Positions 41,180 to 49,055 of a DNA stretch of 64,000 nt are shown here, in pieces. The first letter of the stretch is position 1; every line of letters begins with the position of its first letter. The DNA lies in contig JAFRQK010000011.1 in the NCBI GenBank assembly GCA_017428635.1, positions 31,623 to 95,622 of the forward strand. Direction: 5' to 3'. The DNA comes from Clostridia bacterium (lineage in GTDB: Bacteria > Bacillota > Clostridia > Oscillospirales > CAG-272). A program made the position numbers and the translations under genes. A model generated the notes under the pieces. That model saw nothing but the letters and a program-made list of their open reading frames with translations. It ran no database searches and had not been told where the DNA came from.

Positions 41180-41311
41180 TGAATTGACGTCTTCGACGTC
41201 GTGAATTGAACGCTTCGCGTTCATGAATTCTCGTCCCCGGCGCGTATCGCGCCGGGGACTCCGTGAATTGATCGCTGCCGACTGTCCTTCAGAACAGTCG
41301 GCATACGCGAT
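41180..41311. repeat. Modular hairpin array 3 (TGAATTGA spacer)
   Basis: The word TGAATT(GA) at 41180, 41202, 41224 and 41264 separates hairpins GACGTC/GACGTC (loop TTC), GAACGC/GCGTTC (loop TTC), the 12-bp GTCCCCGGCGCG/CGCGCCGGGGAC (loop TAT) and TGCCGACTGT/ACAGTCGGCA enclosed by ATCGC/GCGAT. The design is the same as at 5869, with another spacer word. Confidence 0.8.
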
Positions 41312-41314
41312 CGT

Positions 41315-42454
41315 TTATATTTCTGGAATGTCGATCTCGATCTCGCGGCCGAGCTTCGCGCTCCGGACGATGCCGTCGATGATCGCCTGATTGTAAAGGA
41401 TCTGCGAGGTCGGAACGGGGGCGGGGCCTCCGGCCTTGATCGCGTCGACGAACGAGCGGACCTTCTTGAAGAAGTTGCTGTCCTCTTCTTCGATCAGCGG
41501 AACGACAGTTTCCGCCTGTTCTCCGCAGAGATCGTGATAGAGGATCATCGGGCCTCCGACGGAGCCGTTCCAGCAGTCGGTCGACGGGATGCGCAGAGCG
41601 CCCTCTTTACCGAAGATGATCGTGTCGCCGGGGGTGTCGGGGTGCATAGCCCACGAGATCCTGAAGTCGAGAATGATCCCGCCCTCCAGACGGACGAACG
41701 CCGCGCCGAAGTCGTCCACGGAGAAGCGCGCCGCGTCCTCGCCGTCGTATTTCGGATCCTTGCCGAAGAAATCGGACGTGTAGCCGGAAACGGTGAGCGG
41801 TTTCGGATAGCCGATCGCGTTGAGGACCATATCGAGAGAGTACGATCCGATATCACCGATCGCGCCGATACCCGCGGTGCTGTCCTCAATGAACGTACCG
41901 CCCGGGATTCCGCGCCGTCTGCCGCCGCCTGTCTGTATGTAGTAGATCTCGCCGAGGGCGCCCGATTCGACGATCTTCTTGATCATCTGCATATTCGGGT
42001 CGAATCTCGGCTGGAAGCCGACGGAGACGAACTTGCCCGTTCTCTTCTCAGCGCGGCAGACCTCGACCGCCTCGTCCAGAGTGACGGTGAACGGCTTTTC
42101 GAGAAGGACGTTCACGCCGTGCTCGAGCGCGTTGATCGTCGGAGCCGCGTGCTGACGGTGGTACGTGCAGATCGACACGCCGTCGAGGTCGGGCTCGTTG
42201 TCGAGGAGTTCTTTATCGGACGAATAGACGCGGACGTCGGGAGAAAGATCGAACTGCTCGATCCTCTCGTACGCCTTCCACGGTTCGAGATCTGCGAGCG
42301 CGACGATCTCGACGTCCTGCATTTTGCAGTACTGGTAAAAATGGACCCAGGAGATACCTCCCGTCCCGATGACACCTATTTTTACCTTTTTGTCGGAGCG
42401 GTCTTCTTTCTTTTCTTCCTCCGGTTTGAACCGGTTGAGTACGGCGTCTGACAT
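41315..42454 (-). CDS. Gfo/Idh/MocA family oxidoreductase
   Basis: A 379-residue NAD(P)-dependent dehydrogenase of sugar or inositol type. The Rossmann motif GVIGTGGISWVHF is at about 27-39, the conserved LLEKPFTVTLDEA Lys follows, then GGGRRRGIPGGTFIEDSTAGIGAIGDIGSY in the substrate domain. The substrate cannot be inferred. It is a single gene with its own promoter; the array region lies downstream of its stop. Confidence 0.87.
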   Translation of the reverse strand: MSDAVLNRFKPEEEKKEDRSDKKVKIGVIGTGGISWVHFYQYCKMQDVEIVALADLEPWKAYERIEQFDLSPDVRVYSSDKELLDNEPDLDGVSICTYHRQHAAPTINALEHGVNVLLEKPFTVTLDEAVEVCRAEKRTGKFVSVGFQPRFDPNMQMIKKIVESGALGEIYYIQTGGGRRRGIPGGTFIEDSTAGIGAIGDIGSYSLDMVLNAIGYPKPLTVSGYTSDFFGKDPKYDGEDAARFSVDDFGAAFVRLEGGIILDFRISWAMHPDTPGDTIIFGKEGALRIPSTDCWNGSVGGPMILYHDLCGEQAETVVPLIEEEDSNFFKKVRSFVDAIKAGGPAPVPTSQILYNQAIIDGIVRSAKLGREIEIDIPEI

Positions 42455-42505
42455 ATTTCGCTTCCTTTCTTCCTACGCGGAAATCCGCGTTTTTTGCGCA
42501 ATAAT

Positions 42506-42534
42506 ATTCTACCATTTTCCGCGCCCTTTGTAAA
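42506..42534 (-). promoter_or_regulatory. Promoter for the oxidoreductase gene
   Basis: TTTACA (42529-42534) and TAGAAT (42506-42511) on the minus strand, spacing 17. Confidence 0.6.
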
Positions 42535-42536
42535 CA

Positions 42537-42579
42537 TAAAAAAGGCGTCCCGGCGAGTTTTTTTGACCCGCCGGGACGT
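42537..42579 (-). terminator. Terminator of the nucleoside transporter operon
   Basis: CGTCCCGGCG with CGCCGGGACG (42546-42555, 42569-42578), followed on the minus strand by a run of seven T. Confidence 0.85.
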
Positions 42580-42587
42580 TATTTGAT

Positions 42588-43895
42588 TCATGAAACGATA
42601 CCGTATATGAGCGGTCCGGTCTCCGGCGAGTCCTCGCCGATACCGACCGCCGAGAGAACTTCCTCCTCCGCGACGGTGAGCGCCGAGGGATCGTTCGTGA
42701 GGAGCGTGCAGATCACGTCTCCCGCCTCTGTGCGGTCGCCCGTCTTCTTTTTGATGAGGATGCCCGCCGCATGGTCGATCGGGTCCTCTTTGGACGCGCG
42801 TCCCGCTCCGAGTTTTACCGACGCTTCGCCGATCTTCTCGGCGTCCGTCGAGACGATATATCCGGAGGAGGGAGAGACGACGTCTTTGACGTGCGCCGCC
42901 GCCGGGAAGAGCGATACGTCGTCCAGATACCGGACGTCGCCGCCCTGCGAGGCGACCCACTCTTTCATCTTTTCGTACGCCGCGCCAGATCTGATCGCCC
43001 CGCGCACTTCCCTCTCCGCCTCGGGGGCGGAGATGCCGCGGACCATCGAGACGAGCTGGGACGCGAGGATGACGGAGACCTCGTAAAGGTCGCCCGAATC
43101 GGCTCCCTTCAAAATGTTGACCGCCTCGACGACCTCGAGGGAGTTGCCTACCGCCGCGCCGAGAGGCACGTCCATATTCGAGAGGACCGCCCTGACGCGT
43201 CTGCCGCATCCCCTCCCTATCTTGACCATCTCGCGGGCGAGCTGCTCCGCCGCCTCCGGCGTCTTCATGAACGCGCCGGAGCCGACCTTGACGTCGAGAA
43301 CGATGTTGTGCGAGCCCGCCGCGAGTTTCTTGCTCATGATGCTCGAGGTGATGAGCGGGATCGAGTCGACCGTCGCCGTCACGTCGCGCAGCGCGTAGAG
43401 TTTCTTGTCGGCGGGGGTGAGGTTGCCGCTCTGTCCGATCACCGCGACTCCGATCTTTTCGACCTGCCCGAGGAAGTCGGTGGGAGAAAGAGCGGTTTTG
43501 TAGCCGGGGATCGATTCGAGTTTGTCGACGGTGCCGCCCGTGTGACCGAGCCCGCGTCCGGACATCTTCGCCATCTTGCCGCCGAGAGTGGCGACGACGG
43601 GCGCGACGATCAGCGTGGTTTTGTCGCCTACGCCGCCGGTGGAGTGCTTGTCCGCCGACAACTCGCCGAACCGCGAGAGGTCGACCGTGTCGCCCGAGCG
43701 CGCCATCCGGTCGGTGAGCGTCACCGTTTCCCTCTCGGTCATTCCTCGCAGAAAGATCGCCATGAGGAGCGCGGACGCCTGATAGTCGGGGATCGAGCCG
43801 TTCGTAAAGCCCCCGATGAAATACTCTATCTCGCCGTCAGTCAACTCTCCGCCGTCTCTTTTTTTGCGGATGAGGTCGTACATTCTGTAACTCAT
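42588..43895 (-). CDS. deoA: Pyrimidine-nucleoside (thymidine/uridine) phosphorylase
   Basis: Splits pyrimidine nucleosides with phosphate into base and (deoxy)ribose 1-phosphate. The 435-residue protein has KHSTGGVGDKTTL (phosphate site) and the signature SGRGLGHTGGTVDKLESIPG. ATG 43895 has AAGGTGA five bases upstream; a GTG three codons earlier is less well placed. It is the last gene of the nucleoside transporter operon, so import and cleavage are made together. Confidence 0.96.
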   Translation of the reverse strand: MSYRMYDLIRKKRDGGELTDGEIEYFIGGFTNGSIPDYQASALLMAIFLRGMTERETVTLTDRMARSGDTVDLSRFGELSADKHSTGGVGDKTTLIVAPVVATLGGKMAKMSGRGLGHTGGTVDKLESIPGYKTALSPTDFLGQVEKIGVAVIGQSGNLTPADKKLYALRDVTATVDSIPLITSSIMSKKLAAGSHNIVLDVKVGSGAFMKTPEAAEQLAREMVKIGRGCGRRVRAVLSNMDVPLGAAVGNSLEVVEAVNILKGADSGDLYEVSVILASQLVSMVRGISAPEAEREVRGAIRSGAAYEKMKEWVASQGGDVRYLDDVSLFPAAAHVKDVVSPSSGYIVSTDAEKIGEASVKLGAGRASKEDPIDHAAGILIKKKTGDRTEAGDVICTLLTNDPSALTVAEEEVLSAVGIGEDSPETGPLIYGIVS

Positions 43896-43905
43896 TGCCG
43901 TCACC

Positions 43906-44913
43906 TTATCTCATTCCTTTATCGTACGGGATACCCTCAGCCTTCGGCGCGCGCGACCGTTTCGACGTGAACGCGAGGACGAGAAGGACCGCCACGTACG
44001 GGATGAGATTGTAGAAATACATCGGAAGGTTGAGTTCCTTGAGGAAATAGATCTCCTTGCCGTTTATCGTGACCGAAAGCTGGTCGTAGATGACCCCAAG
44101 GCATTTGAGGAAACCGAAGAACAGAGCGCCCAGGGCGATGCCGAGCGGTTTCCAGTTGCCGAAGATCATGATAGCCAGAGCGAGGAAGCCCATTCCCGCG
44201 ACGGCGCCCGTCGCCTGACCGTTCGCGACGGTGGCGATGTAGACGTAGCCGCCGAAGCCCGCGAGCGCGCCGGAGACCGTCGTGCCGAGATACCTCATGC
44301 GGTTGACCTCGATACCGACGCTCGCCGCCGCCTGAGGATGTTCGCCGCATGCGCGCAGGCGCAGACCGGTCTTCGTCTTGTAGATCAGTACCGACAGAAG
44401 AATGAAGATCGCGAGCGCGATGAACGTGGATATATACGCCTTGTCGAAGAAGATCGAAAGAACGGGGTTCATATCCTTGTTCTGGATGACGTAGCCGAAG
44501 TCGACCACCTTGCCCTCCGAGTTTGCGGCGGGAACCATTTCGAGCTGATCCTTGAAGAAGAATACCTTGATGAAGAACAGAGCGATAGCGGGAGCGAGCA
44601 TATTGAGCGCGGTACCGCCGATCGTCTGGTCGGCTTTTAGTTTGATCGCCGAGAATGAGAGCAGAAGCGAGAACAGCGCGCCCGAGACCGCCGCCACCGC
44701 CATGGCGATGACGAACGTGAGCTGGTTGTGATCGACGAAGAACGGCGTTCTGCGAAGAAGGAGAGCGCAGAGAGCGCCGGAGAACGCTCCGAAGATCATG
44801 ATACCGTCAAGGGCGATGTTGATGATACCCGAACGCTCCGCGTACATACCCGCGAGAGCGACTATGAGGAGGGGTATCGTGAATATGAGCGTTTTCTGAA
44901 GCAGGAAGATCAC
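43906..44913 (-). CDS. Nucleoside ABC transporter permease 2 (BMP family system)
   Basis: A 335-residue permease with about nine helices, opening with the PLLIVALAGMYAERSGIINIALDG motif that marks NupQ/YufQ-type subunits, and later LRACGEHPQAAASVGIEVNRMRYLG, the loop that meets the ATPase. It overlaps the other permease gene by four bases. Confidence 0.93.
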   Translation of the reverse strand: MIFLLQKTLIFTIPLLIVALAGMYAERSGIINIALDGIMIFGAFSGALCALLLRRTPFFVDHNQLTFVIAMAVAAVSGALFSLLLSFSAIKLKADQTIGGTALNMLAPAIALFFIKVFFFKDQLEMVPAANSEGKVVDFGYVIQNKDMNPVLSIFFDKAYISTFIALAIFILLSVLIYKTKTGLRLRACGEHPQAAASVGIEVNRMRYLGTTVSGALAGFGGYVYIATVANGQATGAVAGMGFLALAIMIFGNWKPLGIALGALFFGFLKCLGVIYDQLSVTINGKEIYFLKELNLPMYFYNLIPYVAVLLVLAFTSKRSRAPKAEGIPYDKGMR

Positions 44914-46217
44914 GATTCCTCACCCCCTTCCGTCGTTTCGGGAACGTCCGGCGTTTCGGTCTCCGCCGGTTCCTCTTCCGGCGGATCTTCCGCCGACGGG
45001 CTTTCCGCCTCTTCGGGAGGGCCGCCCGTGTCGGGCGGTACCGGTTCCGCGGCGGCCGCCGCGACCTTCCGTTTCTTATGCGCTCCGCGGGCGAGAAGAT
45101 CCTTGATAAGCTTGGACGCGCCCGCAAAGTAGATTATAACCGCGACGATGAGAGGCGAAACGTACTCGTTGAACGAGGTGTGCGCCGCGAGGTTCGAGCC
45201 GCCCGCGCCGAGGTATTTGAGGAAGATCGCCGAGAAGATGACGCCGATCGGGTTGTTGCTTGCGAGCAGCGCCGCGGGGATCCCGTTGAATCCGTCGGCG
45301 GGGAGCGTCAGGTACGTCTCCCATTTGAAGTCCTGCGAACCGTTGAGGCACCACAGAGCCGCGCCGCACGCGGCAAGACCGCCCGCGATCGCCATCGAGA
45401 GGATGATATTCCGCTTTTCGTTCATCCCGGCGTATTTGGACGCGTTCTTGTTGAACCCGCAGGCGCGGAGCTCGTAACCGAACGTCGTCTTGTTCATCAC
45501 GACGTACAGAACGATCGCGATGACAGTCGCGATGAAGATGCTGATGTCGAGATACGAGCCGCCGAACAGATCGTTGAGCCCGAAGGACCACGTGGCGACG
45601 CCGTTGGTCGCCGTCTTGCGGATGAAGTTGACCTTCGTCTCCGCATAGTTGATGAAGTTGTCGCCCGTGACCTTGAACACCCACGAAACGACGTTCGCGG
45701 CTATCCAGTTGGTCATGATGCAGACGATGACTTCGTTGACGTTGAATTTAGCTTTGAAGAAGCCCGGGATCGCGCCCCACAGAACGCCGAGCAGAATGCC
45801 TGTGAGAAGCGCGAGGATCCAGACGATGACCGCCGGGACGACGGTCGTCGGGATCGAGAGCGCGACGATGAGAGAACCCATCGCGCCCATCAGGTACTGA
45901 CCCGGTGCGCCTATGTTGAAGAGGCCCGTCTTGAACGCGAGCGCAACGGACAGACCCGTCATGATGAGAGGCGTCGCCTGGAACAGCATATTGCCGAGCT
46001 GGAACATCGCGTCGTGGAAGCTGCCCGCCGAGAACGGTCCCGCGAGCACCGTGACGATACCCGTGACCGCCTGCGAGAACGGGATGTTCTCGTTGAACAT
46101 AGCGAGGCAGACGAGGACGATGAATCCGACGAGAAGACCGCCGAGAATGCAGATGAGCGACGCGATCACCGATCTGACGCCCTCTTTTGCGAAGAGACCT
46201 TTTTTCTCTTTGTTCAT
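44910..46217 (-). CDS. Nucleoside ABC transporter permease 1 with acidic C-terminal tail
   Basis: A 435-residue NupP/YufP-type permease. About residues 20-385 are the membrane part, with GLFNIGAPGQYLMGAMGS and ELRACGFNKNASKYAGMNEKR. The last 50 or so residues form a Pro/Glu-rich low-complexity tail that relatives of about 360 residues lack. It overlaps the ATPase gene by four bases. Confidence 0.93.
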   Translation of the reverse strand: MNKEKKGLFAKEGVRSVIASLICILGGLLVGFIVLVCLAMFNENIPFSQAVTGIVTVLAGPFSAGSFHDAMFQLGNMLFQATPLIMTGLSVALAFKTGLFNIGAPGQYLMGAMGSLIVALSIPTTVVPAVIVWILALLTGILLGVLWGAIPGFFKAKFNVNEVIVCIMTNWIAANVVSWVFKVTGDNFINYAETKVNFIRKTATNGVATWSFGLNDLFGGSYLDISIFIATVIAIVLYVVMNKTTFGYELRACGFNKNASKYAGMNEKRNIILSMAIAGGLAACGAALWCLNGSQDFKWETYLTLPADGFNGIPAALLASNNPIGVIFSAIFLKYLGAGGSNLAAHTSFNEYVSPLIVAVIIYFAGASKLIKDLLARGAHKKRKVAAAAAEPVPPDTGGPPEEAESPSAEDPPEEEPAETETPDVPETTEGGEES

Positions 46218-47788
46218 TCCGCCTCGCCTCCTTCCGCGCCGTTTTGCCGTTTGGCGCCCGCCATGTAAAGGCCGAGTTCCTGAACGGTCGTCTTCTTCGG
46301 GTCGAACTCGCCGACGATCTCGCCCTCGTACATGACGAGGATCCTGTCGGAGAGGTTCATTACCTCCTCAAGCTCAAGCGAGACGAGGAGGACCGCGCTG
46401 CCCGAGTCGCGCGACGCCACGATCTGTTCGTGGACGAATTCGATCGCGCCGACGTCGAGGCCGCGCGTCGGCTGTACCGCGATGAGAAGATCGTGGTCGC
46501 GGTCGAGCTCGCGCGCGATGATCGCCTTCTGCTGGTTGCCGCCGGACATCCCGCGCGCGGGCGTCAGCGGGCCCTGGCCGGACCTGACGTCGTATTTGTC
46601 GATCAAGCCCTCGGCGTACCCTCTCACCTCGTCGAACTTGATGAATCCGCCGTGCTGGAAGCGCGGCTCGAAATAACGCTGAAGGACCATGTTCTGTTCG
46701 AGCGTATAGTCGAGGATCAGGCCGTGTTTGTGTCTGTCCTCGGGGATGTGAGAGACGCCGTGCGTGTTTTTGTATCTTATGCTCTTCTTCGTCACGTCCT
46801 CGCCGTTGAGAACGATGCGCGAACCCGGCTCGCACTTCTCGAGACCGGAGAGCGCGCCGACAAACTCGCTCTGTCCGTTGCCGTCGATACCGGCGATACA
46901 GACGATCTCGCCCGACCGCACTTCAAGGGACACGTCCTTGACGGCGAGTTTTTTGTGGATCCTGCTCTTCACCGAGAGATGCTCGATGGACAGGATCGTA
47001 TCTGCGGGCTTCGCCTCGTCTTTGTCGACGGCGAACTTGACGCCTCTTCCGACCATCATCGAGGAAAGCTCCTCTTTGCTGGTCTCGGATATGTTGACCG
47101 TGCCGACGTATTTGCCCTTGCGGAGCACCGTGCAGCGGTCGGCGATCTCCATTATCTCGTTCAGTTTGTGAGAGATGAAGAGGATCGATTTACCCTCCGC
47201 CGCGAGACCGCGGATGATGCCCATGAGTTCGGTGATCTCCTGCGGCGTGAGGACCGCCGTCGGCTCGTCGAAAATGAGGATCTCGTTGTCGCGGTAAAGC
47301 ATTTTGAGGATCTCGGTACGCTGCTGCATACCGACGGTGATGTCCTCGACGAGCGCGTCCGGGTCAACGTTGAGCCCGTACTCTTCCGACAGGCGCATCA
47401 CCTTTTTTCTCGCTTCCTTCTTGCGAAGGAAACCGAGAGTGCTCGGCTCAGTGCCGAGGATGATGTTGTCAAGAACGGTGAAGACGTCGACGAGTTTGAA
47501 GTGCTGATGGACCATCCCTATACCGAGCGCGTTCGCGTCGTTCGGGTCGTTGATTGTGACTTTCTCGCCGTCCTTGTAGATCTCGCCGCCCTCCGGCTGA
47601 TAAAGACCGAAGAGCACCGACATGAGCGTCGATTTCCCCGCGCCGTTCTCACCGAGAAGCGCGTGGATCTCGCCCCGTCTCAACTGAAGCGTTATATCGT
47701 CGTTTGCGACGATGCCCGGAAACACCTTGGTGATGTGACGCATCTCCACGGCGTAGGGCGCGCTCTCGTTTATTCTGCCTTTATCCAT
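46214..47788 (-). CDS. Nucleoside ABC transporter ATP-binding protein (double ABC domain)
   Basis: A 524-residue NupO/YufO-like protein with two ATPase domains. The first has GENGAGKSTLMSVLFG and ILIFDEPTAVLTPQE; the second has GIDGNGQSEFVGAL and the signature MSGGNQQKAIIARE followed by AVQPTRGLDVGAIE. This is the standard arrangement of sugar/nucleoside importers. Confidence 0.95.
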   Translation of the reverse strand: MDKGRINESAPYAVEMRHITKVFPGIVANDDITLQLRRGEIHALLGENGAGKSTLMSVLFGLYQPEGGEIYKDGEKVTINDPNDANALGIGMVHQHFKLVDVFTVLDNIILGTEPSTLGFLRKKEARKKVMRLSEEYGLNVDPDALVEDITVGMQQRTEILKMLYRDNEILIFDEPTAVLTPQEITELMGIIRGLAAEGKSILFISHKLNEIMEIADRCTVLRKGKYVGTVNISETSKEELSSMMVGRGVKFAVDKDEAKPADTILSIEHLSVKSRIHKKLAVKDVSLEVRSGEIVCIAGIDGNGQSEFVGALSGLEKCEPGSRIVLNGEDVTKKSIRYKNTHGVSHIPEDRHKHGLILDYTLEQNMVLQRYFEPRFQHGGFIKFDEVRGYAEGLIDKYDVRSGQGPLTPARGMSGGNQQKAIIARELDRDHDLLIAVQPTRGLDVGAIEFVHEQIVASRDSGSAVLLVSLELEEVMNLSDRILVMYEGEIVGEFDPKKTTVQELGLYMAGAKRQNGAEGGEAE

Positions 47789-47819
47789 ATATTTCTACTT
47801 CTTTCTCAATGATCCTTAA

Positions 47820-47857
47820 AAGAAAGGGCTGCTGCAATCAGTTTTTGCAGCAGCCCT
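47820..47857 (-). terminator. Partial terminator between lipoprotein and ATPase genes
   Basis: GGGCTGCTGCAA with TTGCAGCAGCCC, with TTTCTTTT on the minus strand. Placed after the binding-protein gene, it probably keeps the binding protein in excess over the membrane subunits. Confidence 0.75.
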
Positions 47858-47869
47858 CCGATAACCTCA

Positions 47870-48940
47870 TTATTTCTCTACGGTAACGGTCACGTTGTCA
47901 AAGCCCGCGGTGACGTCTTCCGGAACTTCGGATTCGGGGACGATCTCTCCGGATTTGATCTTTCCGAGGAGTTCTTCGTACTGTTCGACCGTGAAGTTCT
48001 TCAGTCTCCAGGTCTCGGTGGGAAGACCGGTGGAGTCCTCAGCCGCGCCGAGGTTCTGAGCAGAGTCTTTGAGGTCGGTGTCCCACTTGCCTTCGTAGAA
48101 CTGCCCGAGGACCTTCTGAACGGAAGCGGACAGACCCTTGACGGCGGAGGTGATGACCTTTTCGGACTCGCCGGACTGGTCGACGTCGACGCCGATGATA
48201 CGGGCGTTCTCATACTCGCTCGCCGCGGAGAGAACGGAGGAGAACATCGAGCCGCCGCATGCGAACACGACTTCGGTACCGTCGGCATACCAGCCGGCGA
48301 TCTGCGTCTGCAGTTCGGTGGAAGCGGAGAAGGTCTCGCCGTATTTGAAGCTGTATCTGATGTCTACTTTGACGCCCTTTTCGGCAGCAGCCGCGTCAGC
48401 GCCCTGGATGAAGCCGTAGCCGAAACGGTTGACCGCGGGGTTGGATCCGCCGCCGCCGCCCGTGAATCCGAGCTTCGTGAAGCCTTCCATTACGGCAGCG
48501 TAACCGGCAAGATAACCGGATTCCTGCTCTTTGTAAACGATGGCGGTGACGTTGTCAAGACCGAGTGCCCATCCGTCGACGAATACGAACTTGACGTCCG
48601 GATTTTCAGTAGCGACGGCCTCCATAGCGGTAGCCTGGAGGAAGCCGGGGGAAACGATGATCTTGGCGCCGTTGGTGATCGCCTGCTTCATAGCGGCGAT
48701 ACGGTCGTTGTCGGTAGCCTCGCTTCCGTTGGCGGGCTGATAGTACTTATAGGTCTTGTTGTTTGCCTTAGCGTAAGCTTCGACGCCTTCCCAGGTACCC
48801 TGGTTGAAGCCCTTATCCATGAGCTGACCGACGTCGGTGACGAGAGCGATCTCGTACGTTTTCTCGGAGCAGGACGCGAATACCGCGACGAGTCCGACGA
48901 CCATGAGAATTGCCAGTGTGATTCCGATGATACGTTTCAT
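47870..48940 (-). CDS. BMP family nucleoside-binding lipoprotein
   Basis: A 356-residue solute-binding lipoprotein. A signal peptide with lipobox VFASC (Cys24) precedes a BMP/PnrA fold with EIALVTDVGQLMDKGFNQGTWEGVEAYA and VFVDGWALGLDNVTAI. BMP proteins bind nucleosides. ATG 48940 has AAGGAG upstream; its strong promoter lies at 48986-49014. Confidence 0.95.
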   Translation of the reverse strand: MKRIIGITLAILMVVGLVAVFASCSEKTYEIALVTDVGQLMDKGFNQGTWEGVEAYAKANNKTYKYYQPANGSEATDNDRIAAMKQAITNGAKIIVSPGFLQATAMEAVATENPDVKFVFVDGWALGLDNVTAIVYKEQESGYLAGYAAVMEGFTKLGFTGGGGGSNPAVNRFGYGFIQGADAAAAEKGVKVDIRYSFKYGETFSASTELQTQIAGWYADGTEVVFACGGSMFSSVLSAASEYENARIIGVDVDQSGESEKVITSAVKGLSASVQKVLGQFYEGKWDTDLKDSAQNLGAAEDSTGLPTETWRLKNFTVEQYEELLGKIKSGEIVPESEVPEDVTAGFDNVTVTVEK

Positions 48941-48985
48941 GAGTTTTCTCCTTCTTATTTTTTTAGCCACATCAGCAGCAGGATT

Positions 48986-49014
48986 ATTATAACATATGTG
49001 AGAAAAAATAGCAA
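48986..49014 (-). promoter_or_regulatory. Promoter of the nucleoside transporter operon
   Basis: TTGCTA (49009-49014) and TATAAT (48986-48991) on the minus strand, spacing 17. Confidence 0.75.
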
Positions 49015-49055
49015 GGAAAAGAGCGAAATAGTTAAAAATATCTAAATATTATTTC

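Larger units (their letters stand above)
41011..41314. other. Intergenic region with mobile-element remnant and hairpin array
   Basis: This 304-base gap has no gene. It holds, in order, a partial copy of a CGTCCCCGGCGCGT motif (41037-41050), a 102-bp inverted-repeat element and a modular hairpin array, both listed separately. Confidence 0.8.

Noticed and set aside
48941-49055. Purine or other riboswitch before the nucleoside-binding lipoprotein
   Set aside because: The leader between promoter and ATG is about 40 bases, too short for an aptamer, and no conserved core was seen.
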